Shown: positions 34,075-44,817, counted from the stretch's first letter. The stretch: 64,000 nucleotides of DNA from Cepaea nemoralis (GCA_014155875.1 JACEFZ010027108.1:1-64000); one strand, 5' to 3'. The notes: generated by a model not told the origin, from the sequence alone. Translations and numbers: made by a program.

Positions 34075-35430
34075 ATGATGCTTGCTAGATATCAGCCCAG
34101 AGTGTTGTCAGCCACCAAGGCCCTCTAGTCAGCACCAGGTCCTGCAACAGTTTCTGTAAGAGTGTAGAAGACAGCTCTTCTTCTTTCACTCTTTATCCCC
34201 CAGGACATAGGACCTCAATCAACTCACTCCAAACCGTGCTATCCAATCCTTAGCTATCCCAAGCCGCTCCACCATGTCCTTCCCCAGTTATTCATTTCTG
34301 TATCTGTCAGTGTGAGTATAGAGACTTCTCCTCCTGACCAGTTATTCATTTCTGTATCTGTCGATGTGAGTATAGAGACTTCTCCTCCTGACCCAGTTAT
34401 TCAATTCTGTATCTGTCAGTGTGAGTATAGAGACTTCTCCTCCTGACCAGTTATTCATTTCTGTATCTGTCAGTGTGAGTATAGAGACTTCTCCTCCTGA
34501 CCCAGTTATTCATTTCTGTATCTGTCAGTGTGAGTATAGAGACTTCTCTTCCTGACCCAGTTATTCAATTCTGTATCTGTCAGTGTGAGTATAGAGACTT
34601 CTCCTCCTGACCCAGTTATTCATTTCTGTATCTGTCAGTGTGAGTATAGAGACTTCTCCTCCTGACCCAGTTATTCATTTCTGTATCTGTCAGTGTGAGT
34701 ATAGAGACTTCTCCTCCTGACCCAGTTATTCATTTCTGTATCTGTCAGTGTGAGTATAGAGACTTCTCCTCCTGACCCAGTTATTCATTGTAATGTCATT
34801 AGATGAGACGTCCTCTGAACCAGTATTATTTCGGGTGCTTGAGTATAGAGACTTCTCCTCCTGACCCAGTTTCATTTCTGTTCTGTCAGTGTGAGTATAG
34901 AGACTTCTCCTCCTGACCCAGTTATTCATTCTGTATCTGTCAGTGTGAGTATAGAGACTTTCTCCTGACCCAGTTATTCATTTCTGTATCTGTCAGTGTG
35001 AGTATAGAGACTTCTCCTCTGACCCAGTTATCATTTCTGTATCTGTCAGTGTGAGTATAGAGACTTCTCCTCCTGACCCAGTTATTCATTTCTGTATCTG
35101 TCAGTGTGAGTATAGAGACTTCTCTCCTGACCCGGTGATTTTGTATGTCATAGTATTGAGACCTCTCTGCCGTCAAAGTATGGGGATTATGCACAGAGCA
35201 TCTTCCCCTCTGCAAGGTCAGTGATGTGTGCAGGCCTATAAATAACATCTCTCCACAAAGATTGACAGAAGGAAATCCATTCTGCCTGGTGTTTTCTGTG
35301 GCACAAAGTCGTGTATTCAGTATTTCTTCAGATTTCTCATCAGATACTAAAGATACATTTCTCACTATTTCATGTCTGAACCTGTCATGCACGCCTCAGT
35401 TAGGGTTTCACACATCACTAGCGTGGTACA
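34075..35430. repeat. First copy of a duplicated minisatellite block, partly noisy
   Basis: It has the same left flank (34131-34285), 56-bp array and right flank (35160-35423) as the block at 35440-37930. About nine units (34286-34785) are clean. From 34790 to 35150 the units carry many single-base deletions. This looks more like read error than decay. Confidence 0.85.
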
Positions 35431-35639
35431 ACATGATGAATTGAGAAGTATCAGCCCAGAGTAGTTTTGCACCGCCCTCTAGTAGCACCAGGTCCTGCAA
35501 CAGTTTCTGTAAGAGTGTAGAAGACAGCTCTTCTTCTTTCACTCTTTATCCCCCAGGACATAGGACCTCAATCAACTCACTCCAAACCGTGCTATCCAAT
35601 CCTTAGCTATCCCAAGCCGCTCCACCCATGTCCTTCCCC

Positions 35640-37618
35640 AGTTATTCATTTCTGTATCTGTCAGTGTGAGTATAGAGACTTCTCCTCCTGACCCAGTTAT
35701 TCATTTCTGTATCTGTCGATGTGAGTATAGAGACTTCTCCTCCTGACCCAGTTATTCAATTCTGTATCTGTCAGTGTGAGTATAGAGACTTCTCCTCCTG
35801 ACCCAGTTATTCATTTCTGTATCTGTCAGTGTGAGTATAGAGACTTCTCCTCCTGACCCAGTTATTCATTTCTGTATCTGTCAGTGTGAGTATAGAGACT
35901 TCTCTTCCTGACCCAGTTATTCAATTCTGTATCTGTCAGTGTGAGTATAGAGACTTCTCCTCCTGACCCAGTTATTCATTTCTGTATCTGTCAGTGTGAG
36001 TATAGAGACTTCTCCTCCTGACCCAGTTATTCATTTCTGTATCTGTCAGTGTGAGTATAGAGACTTCTCCTCCTGACCCAGTTATTCATTTCTGTATCTG
36101 TCAGTGTGAGTATAGAGACTTCTCCTCCTGACCCAGTTATTCATTTCTGTATCTGTCAGTGTGAGTATAGAGACTTCTCCTCCTGACCCAGTTATTCATT
36201 TCTGTATCTGTCAGTGTGAGTATAGAGACTTCTCCTCCTGACCCAGTTATTCATTTCTGTATCTGTCAGTGTGAGTATAGAGACTTCTCCTCCTGACCCA
36301 GTTATTCATTTCTGTATCTGTCAGTGTGAGTATAGAGACTTCTCCTCCTGACCCAGTTATTCATTTCTGTATCTGTCAGTGTGAGTATAGAGACTTCTCT
36401 TCCTGACCCAGTTATTCAATTCTGTATCTGTCAGTGTGAGTATAGAGACTTCTCCTCCTGACCCAGTTATTCATTTCTGTATCTGTCAGTGTGAGTATAG
36501 AGACTTCTCCTTCTGACCCAGTTATTCATTTCTGTATCTGTCAGTGTGAGTATAGAGACTTCTCCTCCTGACCCAGTTATTCATTTCTGTATCTGTCAGT
36601 GTGAGTATAGAGACTTCTCCTCCTGACCCAGTTATTCATTTCTGTATCTGTCAGTGTGAGTATAGAGACTTCTCCTCCTGACCCAGTTATTCATTTCTGT
36701 ATCTGTCAGTGTGAGTATAGAGACTTCTCCTCCTGACCCAGTTATTCATTTCTGTATCTGTCGATGTGAGTATAGAGACTTCTCCTCCTGACCCAGTTAT
36801 TCATTTCTGTATCTGTCAGTGTGAGTATAGAGACTTCTCCTCCTGACCCAGTTATTCATTTCTGTATCTGTCAGTGTGAGTATAGAGACTTCTCCTCCTG
36901 ACCATATTCATTTCTGTATCTGTCGATGTGAGAATAGATTCTTCTCCTCCTGACCCAGTTATTCATTTCTGTATCTGTCAGTGTGAGTATAGAGACTTCT
37001 CCTCCTGACCCAGTTATTCAATTCTGTATCTGTCAGTGTGAGTATAGAGACTTCTCCTCCTGACCCAGTTATTCATTTCTGTATCTGTCAGTGTGAGTAT
37101 AGAGACTTCTCCTCCTGACCCAGTTATTCATTTCTGTATCTGTCAGTGTGAGTATAGAGACTTCTCCTCCTGACCCAGTTATTCATTTCTGTATCTGTCA
37201 GTGTGAGTATAGAGACTTCTCCTCCTGACCCAGTTATTCATTTCTGTATCTGTCAGTGTGAGTATAGAGACTTCTCCTCCTGACCCAGTTATTCATTTCT
37301 GTATCTGTCAGTGTGAGTATAGAGACTTCTCCTCCTGACCCAGTTATTCATTTCTGTATCTGTCAGTGTGAGTATAGAGACTTCTCCTCCTGACCCAGTT
37401 ATTCATTTCTGTATCTGTCAGTGTGAGTATAGAGACTTCTCCTCCTGACCCAGTTATTCATTTCTGTATCTGTCAGTGTGAGTATAGAGACTTCTCCTCC
37501 TGACCCAGTTATTCATTTCTGTATCTGTCAGTGTGAGTATAGAGACTTCTCCTCCTGACCCAGTTATTCATTTCTGTATCTGTCAGTGTGAGTATAGAGA
37601 CTTCTCTTCCTGACCCAG
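35640..37618. repeat. 56-bp minisatellite, about 35 copies
   Basis: The unit CAGTTATTCATTTCTGTATC...CTCCTGACCC is 56 bp. Copies are nearly identical, with recurring variants (TCTTCCTG, TCAATTCTG, TCGATGTG) that appear in the same order more than once, suggesting higher-order duplication. One diverged unit lies near 36900-36955. Confidence 0.95.
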
Positions 37619-37934
37619 TACCAAAGTATGGGGATTATGCCACAGAGCCCTTCTTCCCCTCTGCAAGGTCAGTGAGGTGTGCAGGCCTATGAAGATCTAA
37701 CATCTCTCCACACACAAGGATTGACAGAAGGAAAATACACATTCCTGCCGTGTGTGTTTGTCTGTGCGCACACAAGCTCGTGTGTGTCAGTACTTTTCTG
37801 GGTCTAATGTTTCTGCAGATACAAACATAGAAAGAAGTCACGTCAACATGTCAGGGCTGGGGAACCTTGTTTCTGCCACGGCCCAATTGGGTATTCACAC
37901 ATCATTCGTGGGCCGTACAAAATTATCAAGTTAA

Positions 37935-38130
37935 AGATTCTCATCTCATCTTGTTCCTCTTGTAACTTGCAGTCGAGGTGAAGTATAAAAAGCTGCAGAG
38001 TGTCTGTTTATGTTCTTCATGTATCAAGATTCCCATGGACTCTGTTATTCCCTCTGCCCATATTTTGTGTGGCCAACCTCTTTTTCTTTTTCCAGTCAGT
38101 CTGCACATCATTGCTTGTTGTAGCATACTG
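37935..38130 (-). mobile_element. RTE-like LINE fragment, minus strand
   Basis: The minus frame reads MCRLTGKRKRGWPHKIWAEG, a form of the conserved GKRxRGRPxxxW C-terminal motif of RTE-type LINE proteins. 38131-38800 shows no feature beyond a block at 38329-38375 shared with 35380-35423. Confidence 0.6.
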
Positions 38131-38807
38131 TTAGTTGATAATCTAATTATATGGCTAAACCATTTAACCTGCTGTTTTCTGATGAATGAAATATAGTGCT
38201 GCTATAACCCCCACTTTAGTCCAGATTTCTTCATTTTTAATTTTCTCTCTTCTTGATATATTGAGATACTTAAAGATTAGCTTGCTGTATTTGGTGTTCT
38301 ATTTCACTGGCTTTCTTGTCATGTCCTTGAACCTGTCATGAAACCCCTCAGTTAGTTTCACACATTCACTAGCATATTTAACTGATTAAGTACATCATCA
38401 TGGGATGATTGATTGTCTTAAGCAAATTCTTCCTGTATCTGCCAATGGCAATATACAGACTGTAATTTTCCCTGTGCACCCCCCTTTAATTTGGTATATA
38501 TTACAACATGTCTGCTACCATATTAACAACTTTTAAGTCATAACTGTGACACACCTCTACTTCCCTTTCCCGCCATCCGTTTGTATTTGTTTGGTCCAAT
38601 CCTACTTCTTGTTTCGCACTGAATCAGTGAGTGTTCTAGAGGCTTCTGTCCTTCCAGAGTGGGGAAATGCTCTGTCTTATACCTTTTGAGTTCCACAGCC
38701 TAAATTTAGCTTAAGATAATTCCACGTATGAAAGCCGGAAGCTGAGAATCTGGTTGAGTCCCGTCTGCTGTAACCTTGTCAAGGCCAGGCCAAATAAGGC
38801 ATGCTGT

Positions 38808-38957
38808 CCCCGGGAAGTTTAACCCGCTCAACAAATGCCCGCAGAAGTCGGATGTGTCCGCCTAACGGCGCAAGAGCGCAGCTCTGCTGTAAACAGGCAC
38901 AAAGCAATCACGTCTGGAAAAAAAAAACTCTGGATGAACGCAGAAGAAGAAGAAATA
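38808..38957 (+). mobile_element. SINE family S3, 5'-truncated
   Basis: ACCCGCTCAACAAATGCCCG, CAGAAGTCGGATGTGTCCGC and AACAGGCACAAAGCAATCAC, ending GATGAACGCAGAAGAAGAAG. Confidence 0.8.
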
Positions 38958-39209
38958 AGGCATGCAGAATGGACATTCTCCACCCCTGCTCTAGCCTTGA
39001 GAAAGTGAGAAACTAAACATGCCCTGGACAGCCAAAATGGGTATCTAATTTGAAAGAGGCTCTGACACAAAGTCAGAGTAGTTTTATTTAAAATTTAATT
39101 TGGGCTCTCAGGTCGATGCAGTTTAATATGGGTCCAGTGACATTTTCTGGGAAGTGGGCAACGTGTTAGTGATCATATCACTCATTGATTGCAGATTGGT
39201 CAGTATGTC

Positions 39210-39400
39210 TCACTACATGGACAAGGTCCCGTACTTCACTTACTGAAGACACGACGACACCAGAAACAAGCGGTCATCACTTTTTGGCCACATTATGAGA
39301 AGGGAAAAACTTGTGACAACTGGAAAGATTTATAGAAAGAGAGACAGAGGAAGACAGTGAGAGAAGATTCTCTGTCATCAAGGCAAGTAGTTTTGTCAGG
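39210..39400 (+). mobile_element. RTE-like LINE 3' fragment
   Basis: In one frame the signature HIMRREKLVTTGKIYRKRDR is clear and matches MRRNKLENFLTTGKIEGKS at 50813 in order. Confidence 0.7.
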
Positions 39401-39529
39401 ACACAAGTTGGCACATTCTATTGGAAATCGGGAGTTGAAGAGAGGCATGAGCTCCTATGCCCTTTGGCCAGGAGGGTCAGGGGGAGACGGTGGGACACGA
39501 GGGGTATGAATGAATGTTATTAAGGGATG

Positions 39530-39836
39530 GAGATCAGCATGGCTGAATGGATAAGAGCGCTTGTTCTTATACATCCGGTGTGTTGATGCCGAGGTAGCGG
39601 GTTCAACCCCTACACCGGTCAGTTGGACTGAAATGTTGACTTCTTGTCCTTGACTTGGGGATCTAAATTACAAGTACCTTAGATGTCAGAGTGGGTTCGC
39701 CTGATGGCGAGGGACACCGGTAATAGGGAAAGCTAATCCACACGCAAAAAGTCAGTCCCGTGCATGCACTAGAAGTAGTAGTACGAATATGGACTACACT
39801 TGAGTTCAAAGCGATCAAACAGCAAAAAAAAAAAAA
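39530..39836 (+). mobile_element. SINE family S2, complete with A-tail
   Basis: Head CATGGCTGAATGGATAAGAG, B-box GGGTTCAACCCC, body TTGACTTGGGGATCTAAATT and GGTTCGCCTGATGGCGAGGG, 3' ACACTTGAGTTCAAAGCGAT and a poly-A tail at 39824-39836. This is the cleanest copy of the family. The head resembles a class II (Leu/Ser-type) tRNA. Confidence 0.9.
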
Positions 39837-39854
39837 TTGGTAGGGTGTGTTTTG

Positions 39855-40615
39855 ATTTTTATATCCATGAGGGTGGTAAAGTGTTTAATATCCATGAGGG
39901 TGTTAAAGTGTTTAATATCCATGAGGGTGGTAAAGTGTTTAATATCCATGAGGGTGTTAAAGTGTTTAATATCCATGAGGGTGGTAAAGTGTTTAATATC
40001 CATGAGGGTGGTAAAGTGTTTAATATCCATGAGGGTGGTAAAGTGTTTAATATCCATGAGGGTGTTAAAGTGTTTAATATCCATGAGGGTGGTAAAGTGT
40101 TTAATATCCATGAGGGTGGTAAAGTGTTTAATATCCATGAGGGTGTTAAAGTGTTTAATATCCATGAGGGTGTTAAAGTGTTTAATATCCATGAGGGTGG
40201 TAAAGTGTTTAATATCCATGAGGGTGGTAAAGTGTTTAATATCCATGAGGGTGGTAAAGTGTTTAATATCCATGAGGGTGTTAAAGTTTAATATCCATGA
40301 GGGTGGTAAAGTGTTTAATATCCATGAGGGTGGTAAAGTGTTTAATATCCATGAGGGTGGTAAAGTGTTTCATATCCATGAGGGTGTTAAAGTGTTTAAT
40401 ATCCATGAGGGTGGTAAAGTGTTTAATATCCATGAGGGTGTTAAAGTGTTTCATATCCATGAGGGTGGTAAAGTGTTTCATATCCATGAGGGAGGTAAAG
40501 TGTTTCATATCCATGAGGGTGGTAAAGTGTTTCATATCCATGAGGGTGGTAAAGTGTTTCATATCCATGAGTGTGGTAAAGTGTTTCATATTCATGAGGG
40601 TGGTAAAGTGTTTAT
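39855..40615. repeat. 27-bp minisatellite, about 28 copies
   Basis: The unit AATATCCATGAGGGTGGTAA plus AGTGTTT repeats every 27 bp. GGTGGT/GGTGTT and AAT/CAT variants alternate. One unit at about 40285 is shortened by 2 bp, which shifts frame. Open frames in all phases arise because 27 is divisible by three. The array ends about 15 bp before the zinc-finger exon. Confidence 0.95.
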
Positions 40616-40629
40616 TTTTTTCTTTGTAG

Positions 40630-41733
40630 CTTCACGTTGATGACCCAGTTAAAGACGAGCTGGATCTGATTGTTGGCGACATGACCTACATTAAGTGCAC
40701 ACACTGCCACGTCAAATTCGACAACCTGGACCGATACCAAAGCCACATCCAGAACCACCCGACCCTACAGTGTGATCAGTGCAACCAGTCCTTCTTCAGC
40801 AAGTTTGCACTCACCAAGCACTTCTATTCTGCTCACATCGGCACTGAACACCTCATCTGCCGCCACTGCAGCTTCAAGGCCAAGACTCAGATAGAGTTGA
40901 GAAAACATTGCAGCGAGTCTCACGATGATAGGAAGCCGTTTGCTTGTTCCCGCGAAGGCTGCATGTTCACAGCCAGAAAACACCATGAGGTCCTGCAGCA
41001 TTTGATGGTCCACCGCGAGGAGAGAGAGTTTATATGCGATAAGTGTAGTATGTCATTTATTCGGCAGTCCGGGCTGAAACACCACCAGCGGGCCTGCTAC
41101 CGGCTAGAAGAGTTCCTCTGTGATTTGTGCGGCCAGAGTTTTAATCACATCCAGAGTATGAGGAAGCATCGGCAGGTGATTCATTTCGGTGTGAAGCCCT
41201 ACAAGTGTTCAATATGTTCCAGCTCCTTTGGGGACCACCGTAACTTGCACCGGCACATGCGCATCCATGACAACAGCTTCCCCTATGCCTGTCCTATATG
41301 CAAGCAACAGTTTAGGCATTCAAACTCCCTGAAGGCTCATCTTGCTAGCAGACATAAGGATTACCCCGAGGATGTTCAGCTGAACCTCATCAAAAGCATG
41401 ATGAACACCCAGGGTGGGTCAAGTTACAAGCGTTCTAAAACGGATCCTTCTGACACAGAGTCTTCGACAGGGAAACAGGAGGGGGGCCGCAGGCGAAAGG
41501 AAAGGTCACGCCAAGTTACGGATAATATATCTGCTTTACCTCTGACCTATGACACTGGAGCATTCCCAGGCGAGAGATATTCTAACTTCAGCAGAAGTAA
41601 CCTTGACATGGTAGTTAACGGTAAGTATCAGAGTGGGGGTTCTAACAGTGCCAAGGTGAATGATTACGTTGAAAGGAAACCGCTCATAGATGATTATGGC
41701 CAGACTACTCGACCGTGTAGCTTCGGACCCTAG
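40630..41733 (+). CDS. BTB-zinc finger gene, eight-finger C2H2 exon
   Basis: The exon starts after TTTCTTTGTAG (40629), phase 0, with LHVDDPVKDELDLIVGD. Eight fingers follow, counted from Met at 40681: residues 6-26, 31-52, 60-81, 89-111 (C-x4-C), 119-139 (last ligand Cys), 147-168, 175-196 and 204-225. Linkers are variable, with FGVKPYKC between 6 and 7. The tail is basic (GGRRRKERSR), then Ser-rich. An in-frame TAG at 40627 shows the exon cannot be read from upstream without splicing. With the BTB exon it gives a classic BTB-ZF DNA-binding regulator. The frame stops at 41733, but see the frame breaks downstream. Confidence 0.9.
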   Translation, partial: LHVDDPVKDELDLIVGDMTYIKCTHCHVKFDNLDRYQSHIQNHPTLQCDQCNQSFFSKFALTKHFYSAHIGTEHLICRHCSFKAKTQIELRKHCSESHDDRKPFACSREGCMFTARKHHEVLQHLMVHREEREFICDKCSMSFIRQSGLKHHQRACYRLEEFLCDLCGQSFNHIQSMRKHRQVIHFGVKPYKCSICSSSFGDHRNLHRHMRIHDNSFPYACPICKQQFRHSNSLKAHLASRHKDYPEDVQLNLIKSMMNTQGGSSYKRSKTDPSDTESSTGKQEGGRRRKERSRQVTDNISALPLTYDTGAFPGERYSNFSRSNLDMVVNGKYQSGGSNSAKVNDYVERKPLIDDYGQTTRPCSFGP

Positions 41734-42144
41734 AGATGTCAGCTCTATGCTCTCTAGACACCTACCTGAGATGATCCCTCTGTGGGCAAAATGGAAAAAA
41801 TTCGGTCTCATCACCAGTCCACTCCTCTAGTTCCACCTTCAGTGGAGCATATGGTCGTCTCTCCGCCGGTGCCACATTCAGTGGAGCACATGATTGTCAC
41901 TCCACCTTTGGTGGAGCAATCCCAAAGGCTAATGACATCTCCATCCCACAGTAAGACAACTGCGATGGCTGTTTCTCATGACGAGGCCCAGTCTTTCCCA
42001 GGCACATCTGTTGCAGGGTTCCACTTCTCGGAGCATAATTTGTTGACACCACAGTCGAACATGCACAAGTTGCAGCAGGCTTCCCAGCAGGCGTTGGAAA
42101 AATATCTCTCCATACAGCGCTGTAGCATTGAATCACCCAAATAA
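41690..42144 (+). pseudogene. Possible continuation of the BTB-ZF C-terminus across two frame changes
   Basis: In the +1 frame, 41690-41830 is open and reads LLDRVASDPRDVSSMLSRHL and PEMIPLWAKWKK. From 41791 the original frame opens again to 42144 with HSVEHMIVTPPLVEQSQRL and QQASQQALEKYLSIQ. The shift out and back cancels. The second switch falls at a GGAAAAAATT run. This could be sequencing error, a real mutation or chance. If real coding, the protein gains about 135 residues. Confidence 0.45.
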
Positions 42145-42219
42145 CAGACTTCAGGAAGCTGTCCGGACAAAGTCACATCTACTTTCTGTTTAGCTTGTGT
42201 TTCATACACCGGTATGCGT

Positions 42220-42330
42220 TATGGAAAGGAGCAGCTCTACACAGACTCTTCCCTGGCTGTTGAAGATGAGGAAGGAGCATGCATGGGAATGTTCCAAGTG
42301 CTGTTGTGTCGGTTCTTGACTAACTCTGAC
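42220..42330 (+). mobile_element. LINE-B terminal fragment
   Basis: GACTCTTCCCTGGCTGTTGA, GGGAATGTTCCAAGTGCTGT and GTCGGTTCTTGACTAACTCT match the LINE-B 3' terminus. It follows the BTB-ZF coding end, possibly within its 3' UTR. Confidence 0.65.
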
Positions 42331-42619
42331 ATGTGGTACAGTACAACGCTGAAGCACGGACTCTGGCCAAAAAGAAAATGAAAAGCTTTTGTGATATGTT
42401 GTTATCACATTATTCGCAGAATCAGCAGGACAGAAAGATATAAACAAGCTCTTGAAAGAAACTGAGGCAAATAGGACAACTATATGTACATGTATTTTCA
42501 GTGTGCATGTTCGTAATTCTACAAATATCGAGAGATATGCATGAATTTGTCTATGTGTGTTTGGTGAGACTCGTCTCTCACCCGTCTTCTTGCGACAGTC
42601 ATACAGACATGGAAGAAAG

Positions 42620-42848
42620 AACTACTGTCACAGACGTACAAGAAAAAACTATTTCACACAGACATGCAGGAAACAATTACATTACACAGATATACAAGAA
42701 ACAACCACATCACACAGACATACAAGAAACAACTATTTCACACAGACATGCAGGAAACAATTACATTACACAGATATACAAGAAACAACCACATCACACA
42801 GATATACAAGAAACAACCACATCACACAGATATACAAGAAACAACTAA
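42620..42848. repeat. 28-bp minisatellite, about 8 copies
   Basis: The unit ACACAGATATACAAGAAACA plus ACCACATC repeats every 28 bp, with a second variant (CAGACATGCAGGAAACAATT). It runs without a gap into the LINE-C fragment. Confidence 0.85.
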
Positions 42849-43160
42849 TGGAAGACTGAAACAAATCATTATTCTGCACCCTAGACCAGGACACAATAGA
42901 TTACACGACCACATGTATACAAAATGCAGGATTGGTGAATCAGCCATTTGCACATGTGGATTGGTGCTGCAGACAGCAGCTCATATACTCCAAGACTGCC
43001 CAAATTATGACATGTATAGGCAAACCTTCTTGCCTAGAGAGGCGACAGTGAACAATTAACTATATGGACAGCTGAGTGAACTAAAATAAGACGAAGTACA
43101 TACAAGAGACAAAATCGCAGATGAAGACAATCTTCAAGCGAACGAAAGAAGAAGAAGAAC
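42849..43160 (+). mobile_element. LINE-C 3' end
   Basis: The frame to 43059 reads IILHPRPGHNRLHDHMYTK and a Cys-Cys-His-Cys tail ICTCGLVLQTAAHILQDCP. It ends CGAACGAAAGAAGAAGAAG at about 43140. It is closely related to the minus-strand copy at 49308-50263. Strongly 5'-truncated. Confidence 0.8.
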
Positions 43161-43414
43161 ATTAGTAAACATTATTATTTTAAATATTACCCTGTTTCAT
43201 ATTATCCGTATAGATTATACAGGATTTGAACTAAAATCTGCAGCAAACGTCTGCAGACCTTTCAGTAAGACCCTTGATGGAATAGTTGTGGAATATCATT
43301 GATAACTGATGAGGATGTTAATCGTTCATCCTAATGGTTGTATCCTGAACAGCATTACTGACACACTGTTCAGAGAAAACATAGACAGCAGTTGTTGCCT
43401 TGTTACTCCTGTAG

Positions 43415-43812
43415 CTCTTTCCAAATATACGGAAGTGAGGCTAAGCAGCCATGTGCAGGGCATGACGATTCCTTGGGTGAGCCCAGTTACAGAGCGCTAT
43501 GTGTCGGCTCTGCAATTATGGAAGCCTACTTGGATAGAGTTGAATGCCCTTGGTCTGCCACTGCCTTCCCTTGAGGGCTGAACGTTATGTCTTATGGCTG
43601 TTCTAAATGGGCCAGCTGGGATGGGGGATAACACCACAACAGTGAGAGTCAAACATCCTACGAAACACCTGTAAAGGTAAACCGGCCAACAAATGCCTGA
43701 AGAAGTCGGATGTGTCGGCCGAAAGGTTAAAATATTGCAGCTCTGCTGTAAACAGGCACAACGCAATTACGTCTAAAACAACATTACAGACGAATGCAGA
43801 AGAAGAAGATAT
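43415..43812 (+). mobile_element. SINE family S3, full copy
   Basis: It has the same order of blocks as 11515-11928 (ACGGAAGTGAGGCTAAGCAG, GATTCCTTGGGTGAGCCCAG, ATGGGGGATAACACCACAAC, AGAAGTCGGATGTGTCGGCC) and ends GAATGCAGAAGAAGAAG. Confidence 0.85.
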
Positions 43813-44180
43813 GTTGCACAATTTATAGCCTGGCATAGTTCACAGTATCTCGTCTGAAGCACGCTACAGAAGTCCTGCAATATAAAATAAAGCATAACGA
43901 TGAATACTTCAAGCTTAAATACGCAACACACGAATTCCCACAGTAATTATAATCAACTACCACAGTAGTTTAAATATTACAATTACTGTGGGAATATGTG
44001 TGTTGTATATTTAACTTGAAGGATTTATCGTTTTATTTGTCTTCTTTCATTGCTTGATATGTGTTTATATCGACAATATTGTCTCTTGTATGAATTTCAG
44101 TTTTATTGTATGTTCTGTGACTTCTGCAGTATGCACCAAACGAGATGCAGCAAAATATAAATGTTACAACCTTTCGATTA
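43808..44180. mobile_element. Fold-back element, about 370 bp
   Basis: Inverted arms: ATACTTCAAGCTTAAATACG ... CACAGTAATT (43908-43970) pairs with AATTACTGTGGGAATATGTG ... TAACTTGAAGGAT (43980-44026). The outer GATATGTTGCACAATTTATA (43808) pairs with the region before 44165. The arms are imperfect. Related single arms lie near 56430-56640 and 60450-60550. Confidence 0.7.
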
Positions 44181-44184
44181 TGTA

Positions 44185-44610
44185 ACAAGTGCCATGGCTT
44201 AGAGGCTAGTGAGACACGCTGTCTCACAATTCCCCGACGTAACGAGTTGAAGGTTCAGAATTCGTTGCAGGAGATTAGGAAGCAGATTGCTTTGCGTTGA
44301 TTTGATGGTTTTAGGCATCAGTCATTCAGGAAATCTTGCCAGACTTTTTACAAACGCTGCTTGTCCTTTGCAGGACGTTGCAATCAACCTCAACCCCAGG
44401 TTAATTTACGTGACAGTGTAACGTTCAGTAGTTTGCCATTGCTTTCTGAACAAGAAGTCAACTACCCTGCACTCAGCACTCCTGAAGGTTAAGAGCCAGC
44501 ATTCTTATCCATTCAACCGTGTCAACCTCTAATGAACTAAAATTGCCCGGAAATCGCAAACAGCCAATGAATGCTGGGGTTGACTGCTGTGTTCTGTAAA
44601 GTATGTGCAG
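44185..44610 (+). mobile_element. SINE family S4 with inverted S2 head
   Basis: Head GCTTAGAGGCTAGTGAGACA with a B-box-like GGTTCAGAATTC, body AGCAGATTGCTTTGCGTTGA. Then come an inverted S2 head near 44490-44520 and a 3' module CTGGGGTTGACTGCTGTGTT. It is a mosaic of nested or fused SINEs. Confidence 0.6.
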
Positions 44611-44817
44611 TTATCTTTATTCACAGTCACTGTGGGAAAATGCTGTTTGGAATATTCTGATGTCATATATGAATGCCGGAAAATGTCATCTGGTTATCTT
44701 ACAAAATAAAATAATATACATAGAACAGGCTGGGCTTTCATGCAAAGTTTTGTTCTAGCATCCTGGTTTCTTCGTTTCGGCTGATGTCTCCAAAACCGAA
44801 TACTATTTTCTTCAAAC

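Larger units (their letters stand above)
32969..40629 (+). other. Proposed intron of the BTB-ZF gene
   Basis: Donor GTGAAA at 32969 and acceptor CTTTGTAG ending at 40629 join phase 0 to phase 0. The intron holds an inverted S2 SINE, RTE-like debris and 30-, 56- and 27-bp minisatellites. Extra exons inside it cannot be excluded. Confidence 0.65.

Noticed and set aside
33617..34078. ORFs encoding (MDCMGRTLRE)n and related peptides
   Set aside because: 30-bp tandem repeat open in all phases.
34286..37618. CRISPR-like array, because of regular spacing
   Set aside because: Units are contiguous 56-bp repeats with no unique spacers, in an animal genome.
39800..40640. Long ORFs of 150-267 codons on both strands reading into the zinc-finger exon
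   Set aside because: They are a 27-bp minisatellite, a multiple of three, and none shares frame with the exon. An in-frame TAG at 40627 separates them.
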